Source: a bacterium
GTDB taxonomy: Bacteria; Patescibacteriota; Minisyncoccia; UBA6257; GWB1-50-10
Length of the DNA stretch: 11,677 nucleotides
Assembly: GCA_021791135.1 (NCBI GenBank)
Contig: JAJYXD010000066.1
Span: 1-11,677 of the forward strand
Direction of reading: 5' to 3'
Both the position numbers and the translations under genes were made by a program. The notes beneath the pieces were generated by a model, which saw nothing but the letters and a program-made list of their open reading frames with translations, was not told where the DNA came from and did not search any database. Positions 6,930 through 11,677 of the stretch are shown piece after piece. Position 1 is the stretch's first letter; each line of letters starts with the position of its first letter.

Positions 6930-7967
6930 ATGAGTAAGGAACACTTCGAAATCAAATTTTTTCTCATTCTCCTTCTTTGCGGGTTGGCGCTCGTCGTACT
7001 GGTTTTTCTTCCGGCCCTGAACGCGATCGTGCTCGGACTCACCTTTGCGGTGTTGTTTCATCCGCTCTACGTCAAATTGCGAAAGGTTCTGCCGAAATGG
7101 GAGTGGCTCGCCGCATTTGTAACGGTTATTGTTGCGATTGTGGTGATACTCGTGCCCCTCATATTCTTCGGGGTGAAGATTGCGGGAGAGGCGGAGGGGC
7201 TTTATGCGCGCCTCACATCCGGTGTCAGTACCCCACTTCTCGAGTCGTTCCACGGAGAGCTCCAAAGAATTGCGCCGTGGCTTAACGTGGATCCGAGCCA
7301 ATACGTGAAACAGGTGCTTGAGCTTGTAATTGCGAACGCGGGTTCGGTGCTTTCCGGATTTGCGAGCGTTGTCGGTACGATTCTCCTGTCGTTCTTCACG
7401 CTTTTTTATCTTTTGAAAGACGGCGCGTCGATCGAAAACACCATTACCAAGGTGAGTCAGCTCTCGCGGGAGCGTACGAATGAAATTGTTTCGAAGCTCC
7501 GCGGCACGGCGAACTCCGTTTTGAGGGGATCTCTCGTGATCTCGGTCATCGAAGGAATCGCCGTCGGCATCGGGTTCTGGGTGTTCGGTCTTCCGGATCC
7601 GGCGCTCTGGGGCCTTACCTCGATTATCGTCGCGCTTGTTCCGGTGGTCGGCATCGCGCTCATTGTGGTGCCCGCGGCGCTTCTTATGATATTCGAGGGA
7701 AACATCATCGCCATGGCCGGGTTCGTGCTCTGGATACTTTTCGTCGTAGCGCTCATGGAGAATGTATTGAGGCCGCGCTTCATCGCGCGCAGTACGAAAG
7801 TTCACCCGCTTCTCGTGCTCTTCAGCGTCTTGGGCGGCATCTCGTTTTTCGGCGCGATGGGGTTTATATTAGGCCCCCTGGTGTTGAGCTTCTTTCTCGC
7901 ACTTCTCGAGATTTATCCGACGATCATTTCAGGGCGGGATGATGCTTCGGAATCCGGGGAACGTTAA
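6930..7967 (+). CDS. AI-2E family (PerM/YdiK-like) polytopic membrane protein
   Basis: This 345-residue inner-membrane protein has the arrangement of the AI-2E transporter family: hydrophobic segments at about 8-45 and 60-82, a soluble stretch (about 85-130), then segments at about 138-163, 202-220, 228-256, 260-277 and 293-330. Family signatures are clear: DPALWG (223-228), VPVVG (237-241), ENVLRPRFI (277-285) and HPLLVLFSVLGG followed by FGAMGFILGP (292-316). Members export small molecules or ions. Some act on autoinducer-2, others on Na+/H+, so the substrate is unknown. I chose the ATG at 6930. A GTG at 6909 would add seven residues but begins 13 nt after the tRNA end and has no better ribosome site. 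A small membrane protein gene follows after 11 nt. Confidence 0.88.
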   Translation: MSKEHFEIKFFLILLLCGLALVVLVFLPALNAIVLGLTFAVLFHPLYVKLRKVLPKWEWLAAFVTVIVAIVVILVPLIFFGVKIAGEAEGLYARLTSGVSTPLLESFHGELQRIAPWLNVDPSQYVKQVLELVIANAGSVLSGFASVVGTILLSFFTLFYLLKDGASIENTITKVSQLSRERTNEIVSKLRGTANSVLRGSLVISVIEGIAVGIGFWVFGLPDPALWGLTSIIVALVPVVGIALIVVPAALLMIFEGNIIAMAGFVLWILFVVALMENVLRPRFIARSTKVHPLLVLFSVLGGISFFGAMGFILGPLVLSFFLALLEIYPTIISGRDDASESGER

Positions 7968-7978
7968 CGAAGAGAATC

Positions 7979-8170
7979 ATGAAACGTTTGGGAGTGAAGA
8001 TTATTATTGTCATCGTGCTCGCGCTTGTGATATATTTGGGACTAGTTCTCTTCTCCGCTCCGCTTCAAGCACCGAGTGATGGGGGGAGAGTGGGGAACAA
8101 CGGATTTAAAGGGCCCGTCGGTGTTCCATACGTGAAAGGACCAACGAGTCCATCTCCGGCAGGAAATTGA
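7979..8170 (+). CDS. Small single-pass membrane-anchored protein, unknown function
   Basis: This 63-residue protein has a short basic start (MKRLGVK), one hydrophobic helix (about residues 8-28) and a Gly/Pro/Ser-rich tail (about 30-63) that would lie outside the membrane. The topology follows the positive-inside rule. The helix could be an uncleaved anchor or a signal peptide; no lipobox Cys is present. The gene starts 11 nt after the AI-2E stop, with a weak purine run (gaagag) as the ribosome site, and ends 3 nt before tRNA-Gly. It is the only complete gene here that ends in TGA. The family is not recognised. Because it is short and low in complexity, the coding call rests on position, a plausible start and the clean helix. 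Confidence 0.6.
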   Translation: MKRLGVKIIIVIVLALVIYLGLVLFSAPLQAPSDGGRVGNNGFKGPVGVPYVKGPTSPSPAGN

Positions 8171-8173
8171 AAT

Positions 8174-8244
8174 GCGGTCATGGTTTAGTGGTAGAATACG
8201 ACCTTGCCAAGGTTGAGACGGGGGTTCGATTCCCCCTGACCGCA
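8174..8244 (+). tRNA. tRNA-Gly (GCC)
   Basis: This is a 71-nt cloverleaf. The acceptor GCGGTCA pairs with TGACCGC. The D arm contains AGTGGTAGA. The anticodon stem CGACC/GGTTG (with one G-T pair) encloses TTGCCAA, with GCC at 8206-8208. The T stem GGGGG/CCCCC encloses TTCGATT. The discriminator is A at 8244. CCA is not encoded. The discriminator base also opens the terminator hairpin that follows. Confidence 0.95.
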
Positions 8245-8291
8245 CAAACAATAAGAACCGCTACAAAATCGTAACGGTTCTTATTGTTTGT
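8244..8291 (+). terminator. Terminator-like hairpin after tRNA-Gly
   Basis: ACAAACAATAAGAACCG (8244-8260) is perfectly complementary to CGGTTCTTATTGTTTGT (8275-8291). Inside, TAC/GTA adds three pairs around an AAAATC loop. The 3' arm and what follows (TTATTGTTTGTGTATTTATA) are T-rich but lack a pure T-tract. It would end transcripts from the AI-2E/tRNA-Gly unit. Its symmetry and its position between convergent genes also allow action on the opposite strand. Confidence 0.65.
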
Positions 8292-8315
8292 GTATTTATA
8301 CAACCACGCTCGAAC

Positions 8316-8580
8316 CTATTTTACCAAGAATTGCTGAACGAAAACAGACGCCGCTCCGCCGCCCGCCTCCGCTAACGCTCCGGCGACAACCTCGCAGAAA
8401 TTTCCCTTACAATTTTCTTTTTGCGCGCCCTCCTGGATTTTTTCAATAAGGAAAGGGGAATTTCTGCTCGGTTCCGCCCGTGAAGTTTCTGGCGGTGCGG
8501 CGGGGCTACCAACGTTCACGGGCAAGGCGTTTCCTCCCCTTGAACCCCTCCACGCCCTGCCCGCTCGCTCCCATATAGAT
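8316..8580 (-). other. GC-rich structured element between convergent units, possible RNA or small ORF
   Basis: This stretch is much richer in GC than the gene to its right. It contains inverted repeats: GCCCGTGAA (8476-8484) with TTCACGGGC (8515-8523), and GGGCAAGGCG (8520-8529) with CGCCCTGCCC (8553-8562). The two share bases 8520-8523, so they exclude each other. On the minus strand the second helix has a G-U pair where the plus strand has an A-C mismatch, which favours a minus-strand transcript. A minus-strand frame stopping at 8316-8318 stays open for about 95 codons. It has a possible TTG start at 8525 preceded by GGAGG, giving 69 Ala/Ser/Pro/Glu-rich residues. High GC alone can keep a frame open, so I do not call a gene. 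It may be the 3' end of the transcript from 8596-9618. Confidence 0.35.
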
Positions 8581-8595
8581 TTGGCGAAGGCAGTC

Positions 8596-9618
8596 TTAGA
8601 GAGTTAAATTAACAGATCGTATCGGTATTTCTCTCATCCGTTTGTGTCGCTCGGTCCATATTTTTTGAAAGTACCTTTTAAAGGAACTCAAGGGAAAATA
8701 TCCAGAGCCAATCAACGGTATTGGCCCAGTATCAATAAGAAACCACTGGTGTTTTTCTTTCGACCATACAAAATTACCTGGGTGAATATCGAGATTAATT
8801 TTAAGCCTCCTTGCCACCTTCTTATATAAACGAAAAAATTCTTTCAAATCTTCAATAGCGGAAGTATTTCTATCAAAGAAGTTCGTTCTAAGTAATTTGT
8901 GTCCCGTCTCCCCATTTATATATTGTCTTGTAATTACCTTGGTAGTTTCGTCATAACTAAGAAGGTGTGGAATATACTTTTTCAACTCGCTCCTGAGAAG
9001 GGTGTTGGTAATTTTTACTTCTTGATCGTTGATAAAATAAATAGCGCCAACACTTTTCGGCACCTTTTTAATTTGTTCAGTCTCTTTAGTAAGGAATAAA
9101 GAGTTATGTGATCCATCAGCAAAATGGATACTGTGCACACCAACTTTTTTGTCAATTACCGCTAGACGATATAAATAAATAGCACTGAATTCTATCAACG
9201 AAAGGACCGTTGATCGATCACTGCTCTGAGAAATATCGTACCAACGATTAAATGCGAAACGTAAGAATGGGCAAAGATTATTATAAGCCAGCCAGATATT
9301 TAACATGACGCTGGATTCCCATCTATCTAATTGGATAGTTCGCGCAATTCTTTGAATTTCTAGAATTTTTTTTAAGTAATTTTCCTTTGTCACGGTGGCG
9401 TGTATTTTACCCATTTTTTCAAAGAGAGTAATATCTTGGAGCCTATTTGCACTTAGAACTTGTTTTAATATAAGTTTTTGGCTTTGATTTGGATAACGTA
9501 GATAACGAAAATTGTTACGACAAGAAACTTTTAGTATATCAAGCTTAGCTTTCGCGCTAAGTTCTCCAAAAATAGATAAACGTGAAAATAAATTTTCTAC
9601 AGAGTATTCAACTTTCAT
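8596..9618 (-). CDS. Protein-kinase-like (PKL) fold protein, unknown substrate
   Basis: The C-terminal half of this 340-residue protein carries the catalytic signature of small-molecule and lipopolysaccharide-type kinases: LDIHPGN (D277 as the catalytic base, N282 for metal) followed by FLIDTGP (D296, in the place of DFG). Upstream, IYFINDQEVKITNTLL and the hinge-like VITRQYINGE fit an N-lobe that is hard to align. The first about 170 residues are mostly helical and show no family I know. Aminoglycoside phosphotransferase, RIO/ABC1 and WaaP-type proteins share this pattern, so a phosphotransferase acting on a small molecule or sugar is the best guess. The gene is divergent from the decarboxylase gene, with only 67 nt between starts, and shares its AT-rich composition. 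The start ATG is preceded by TACTAT at -7 to -12 rather than a ribosome site. Confidence 0.6.
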   Translation of the reverse strand: MKVEYSVENLFSRLSIFGELSAKAKLDILKVSCRNNFRYLRYPNQSQKLILKQVLSANRLQDITLFEKMGKIHATVTKENYLKKILEIQRIARTIQLDRWESSVMLNIWLAYNNLCPFLRFAFNRWYDISQSSDRSTVLSLIEFSAIYLYRLAVIDKKVGVHSIHFADGSHNSLFLTKETEQIKKVPKSVGAIYFINDQEVKITNTLLRSELKKYIPHLLSYDETTKVITRQYINGETGHKLLRTNFFDRNTSAIEDLKEFFRLYKKVARRLKINLDIHPGNFVWSKEKHQWFLIDTGPIPLIGSGYFPLSSFKRYFQKIWTERHKRMREIPIRSVNLTL

Positions 9619-9624
9619 AGATAA

Positions 9625-9630
9625 ATAGTA
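9625..9630 (-). promoter_or_regulatory. Candidate -10 of the kinase-like gene
   Basis: On the minus strand TACTAT lies 6 nt before the ATG (9618-9616), placing the start point at the start codon. A perfect TATAAT (9648-9643, minus strand) lies further up and would give a leader of about 18 nt. Either could be used. Confidence 0.3.
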
Positions 9631-9672
9631 TCATTTTTTTTGATTATACTGTCTTCTAACCAATAAATCAGC

Positions 9673-9678
9673 TATAAT
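9673..9678 (+). promoter_or_regulatory. Consensus -10 of the decarboxylase operon (leaderless)
   Basis: A perfect TATAAT ends 7 nt before the ATG at 9686, so transcription would start at or next to the start codon. No convincing -35 is present at 16-18 nt. TATACT (9645-9650) is an alternative that would leave a leader of about 29 nt. The 67-nt divergent region therefore holds promoters for both strands. Confidence 0.45.
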
Positions 9679-9685
9679 AAATGGC

Positions 9686-11356
9686 ATGAACGACCTCAGT
9701 AAAAATCAGACATACTTAAAGATCAGACGAAAATTTTTGGGAAGCTCTGAAACGAACAGAGCCGCTCTTTTAAAATTTATATCCGACTGCCTGAATCATT
9801 TTCCTCGACAATCCAAAACTCCGTACCTTGGGACAAATAAAGAGATTGATTTTTCTTTTGTCAAAAAATATGAAAATTTGCCGACAAGTCCCAAACCCGC
9901 TTCAGTTGTATTGGACGGGGCTATGAAATTTTTCCAAAGGTCAATTCTTTGGCACTCCCCTCATGCATTGCAAAATGTAACTCCGCCGCCATTACTTGAA
10001 GCGGTGGCCGTTTCTACGGTCGCCAATTTATATAACCTAAATCTTTTATGGGATTACGTTAGTGCTGGAGTACAAGAAGCGGAACAGCAAATAGTGCGGC
10101 AAATCTCAAGATTAGCTGGTTGGGCTGGGGATAGTGATGGGGTATTCACTTATGGAGGTAAGGGTTGTCTTACTTATGCAATTAGGGTCGGCATTAATCG
10201 TTGTTGCCCTCAATTCACGAAGGAGGGCGTCAATGGCTTGAGACCAGTTGTTATTACGACAAGATTCAATCATTACATTATTGAATCAGTCTGCGCATGG
10301 TTGGGTTTGGGAAAAGATGCTTGCGTTCGAGTAAAAACACTCGCCGACGAAACGATAGATTTAGTTGATCTCAAAAATACAATCAATCATGCACTTTCCG
10401 AAAAGAAACCAATAGCATGCATTATTCTTTCTGGCGGGAGCACTATAAACCTTAACATAGACAGAGTTGATGATGTGCGAAAAGTCATTGAGGGGGCTTG
10501 TTCTAATTTCAATCTAAGTTATAAACCATTCGTCTATTTTGATACTGTTGTGAGTTGGCCGTGGTTGTTTTATAAAGATTATGATTTTGAGAAGAACGAA
10601 ATTGGGGTACCAAATAAAATTTTGTTAAAGATAAGGAAGGCTGTAGAACTTCTGAGGACGGCTGAATACGCAGATGCGATAGGTGTTGATTTCCATAAAA
10701 TTGGCTTCGCTCCATATAACAACAGTGCATTTTTCGTGAAAAACAAACCCGAACTGCATTCGGTAGTGAGCGACACGCCGATTATGCGAGAGCGAGGTGA
10801 TTTTGGGAGCAATTTCTTGCAACATCACACAATCGAACATTCAAGGAGCGCGGCCCCGGTTATGGCAGCTTGGACAATATTACAGAGTTTGGGTATTCAG
10901 GGTTTCCAAATGTATCTCGCCCAAATGATGGTTGTTGGTGATGTCTTTAAAAAAATTTTACCCCGATACGGATTCGAACTGTTGAACTCGCAATCACTAT
11001 GTTACGCATCAATCTATTATCCGATACCACCACAAGGGCCAAAAAATTTCAATGAGATGCATGACGGAGAATTGAAAGACATCAACTATGCAACTCAATA
11101 CATTTATGAATTATCAAAATATTTTTCATTGGGAGGTGATGGTTTTCATTCTTCAATCGATGTCGGCTTCCTAAAAAATTTATCGAAATCCAAACTCGGA
11201 GCAGATATGAGCGCATTACGAGTTTATCCTATGTCTCCACATGCAACAGCAAAAGAGGCAGAGTATTTAGCCAATCAACTCGGAGAGATGAAAAATAAGT
11301 TTGACAGAGAGTTTCGATATATAAAATCTGACGCGCCTGAAGTGGTGCACAAATAG
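9686..11356 (+). CDS. PLP-dependent group II decarboxylase-like enzyme
   Basis: Group II decarboxylases remove CO2 from amino acids such as glutamate, tyrosine or aspartate. This 556-residue protein keeps the fold-type I landmarks: GVFTYGGKGCLTYAIRVGI (phosphate-binding loop, GG at 157-158), H196 in RFNHYIIESVCAWLGLG (ring-stacking His), D286 in VYFDTVVSW (pyridine nitrogen), and IGVDFHKIGFAPYN with K338 as the Schiff-base lysine. The loop usually reads GGTEAN or similar; here it is GGKGCLT, so substrate or reaction may differ. The N-terminal helices (1-130) and the C-terminal small domain (about 430-540) are of normal size. The ATG at 9686 follows TATAAT directly. A DAHP-synthase-like gene starts 3 nt after the stop, so the two are one operon. 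Substrate unknown; a lyase or aldolase of the same fold is possible. Confidence 0.75.
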   Translation: MNDLSKNQTYLKIRRKFLGSSETNRAALLKFISDCLNHFPRQSKTPYLGTNKEIDFSFVKKYENLPTSPKPASVVLDGAMKFFQRSILWHSPHALQNVTPPPLLEAVAVSTVANLYNLNLLWDYVSAGVQEAEQQIVRQISRLAGWAGDSDGVFTYGGKGCLTYAIRVGINRCCPQFTKEGVNGLRPVVITTRFNHYIIESVCAWLGLGKDACVRVKTLADETIDLVDLKNTINHALSEKKPIACIILSGGSTINLNIDRVDDVRKVIEGACSNFNLSYKPFVYFDTVVSWPWLFYKDYDFEKNEIGVPNKILLKIRKAVELLRTAEYADAIGVDFHKIGFAPYNNSAFFVKNKPELHSVVSDTPIMRERGDFGSNFLQHHTIEHSRSAAPVMAAWTILQSLGIQGFQMYLAQMMVVGDVFKKILPRYGFELLNSQSLCYASIYYPIPPQGPKNFNEMHDGELKDINYATQYIYELSKYFSLGGDGFHSSIDVGFLKNLSKSKLGADMSALRVYPMSPHATAKEAEYLANQLGEMKNKFDREFRYIKSDAPEVVHK

Positions 11357-11359
11357 ATT

Positions 11360-11677
11360 ATGGAAAATAAATCACAAAAACAAAAGATAACAATAATTGC
11401 AGGTCCTTGTTCGGTAGACAAAAACAATGTCGATCAGCTTTTTCGTATCGCCGATATCAGGGTTACTAACCTGAACAACGAAATCCGGCGGGCTATTTGG
11501 GGGCTGCGTGTTGTGGGTTTGAAATCCAGAACGAGCATGAATAGTACGGGCGAAGGAATGGGTATGGATTTTCATGAATATATACACAATACTGATATTG
11601 TTACCTCAAAAAAATCAGTAAACCACTTTAAGATGGCTCCGAGCGTGGAAATTGCACGGCGATTAGTTGAAGAGACG
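11360..11677 (+). CDS. DAHP-synthase-like enzyme (class I), N-terminal part, cut by the window end
   Basis: The frame is open for 106 codons to the right edge. It starts ITIIAGPCSVD, matching the AGPCS strand of 3-deoxy-7-phosphoheptulonate synthases, which join phosphoenolpyruvate and erythrose 4-phosphate in the first shikimate-pathway step. LRVVGLKSRTS follows, in the place of the LRGGxFKPRTS motif that binds PEP, with the Arg, the Lys and the RTS retained but GG and Pro changed. KMAPSVEIARRLVEE then fits the next helix. KDO-8-phosphate synthase shares parts of the fold and remains an alternative. The ATG lies 3 nt after the decarboxylase stop, without a Shine-Dalgarno sequence, so it is probably translated by coupling. 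The spacing between the two motifs is short for the family. Confidence 0.7.
   Translation, partial: MENKSQKQKITIIAGPCSVDKNNVDQLFRIADIRVTNLNNEIRRAIWGLRVVGLKSRTSMNSTGEGMGMDFHEYIHNTDIVTSKKSVNHFKMAPSVEIARRLVEET

Noticed and set aside
6918..7805. Long minus-strand open frame (295 codons) opposite the AI-2E gene
   Set aside because: Its product is a biased Arg/Glu/Asp/His-rich sequence typical of antisense readings of a GC-rich membrane-protein gene; the plus strand has clear family motifs.
8042..8251. Minus-strand frame over the small membrane gene and tRNA-Gly
   Set aside because: It runs through a tRNA gene on the other strand and has no independent support.
11372..11587. Minus-strand open frame at the right end
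   Set aside because: It is antisense to the DAHP-synthase-like frame, which has recognisable AGPCS and KSRTS motifs.
1..11677. CRISPR array, insertion-sequence ends or tandem repeats
   Set aside because: Reading the window showed no regularly spaced repeats, transposase motifs or terminal inverted repeats; only the short repeats listed were found.

Overview
The window looks like a chromosomal segment of an uncultivated Patescibacteria (CPR)-type bacterium. This is an inference from four things. Translation initiation factor IF-2 starts directly at its G domain with no N-terminal extension. RbfA is short. Both tRNA genes lack an encoded CCA end. A free-standing LAGLIDADG gene sits among housekeeping genes. 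The standard code fits: the recognised genes stop mostly with TAG or TAA and contain no internal TGA. Few starts have a Shine-Dalgarno sequence, and several have a -10-like hexamer 5-10 nt before the ATG, which suggests leaderless or nearly leaderless mRNAs.

Layout. (1) 2-118 is the C-terminal end of an unidentified protein. (2) 191-3872 is a two-gene restriction-modification unit of AT-rich character. The first protein appears to fuse an N-terminal PD-(D/E)XK-like nuclease domain to an N6-adenine methyltransferase. The second is a two-TRD specificity subunit. No translocase (HsdR) is visible. (3) 3887-4291, minus strand, holds a degraded reading frame with two TGA codons. (4) 4322-6056 is a GC-richer translation operon, infB-rbfA. 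(5) 6071-6817 is an AT-rich LAGLIDADG homing endonuclease gene ending 7 nt before tRNA-Cys(GCA). (6) 6930-8244 carries an AI-2E-family membrane protein, a small membrane-anchored protein and tRNA-Gly(GCC), closed by a long perfect hairpin. (7) 8316-8580 is a GC-rich structured element between convergent units. (8) 8596-11677 is an AT-rich accessory cluster: a protein-kinase-like-fold protein (minus), divergent from a PLP-dependent group II decarboxylase-like enzyme, followed 3 nt later by a truncated DAHP-synthase-like gene.

How the parts work together. infB and rbfA serve translation initiation and 30S maturation. The R-M pair is probably a self-contained defence unit of BcgI-like architecture. 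The last cluster is the least expected part: a DAHP-synthase-like enzyme, a decarboxylase with an altered active-site loop and a kinase-like protein together suggest a small biosynthetic or modification pathway. Its product cannot be read from the sequence.
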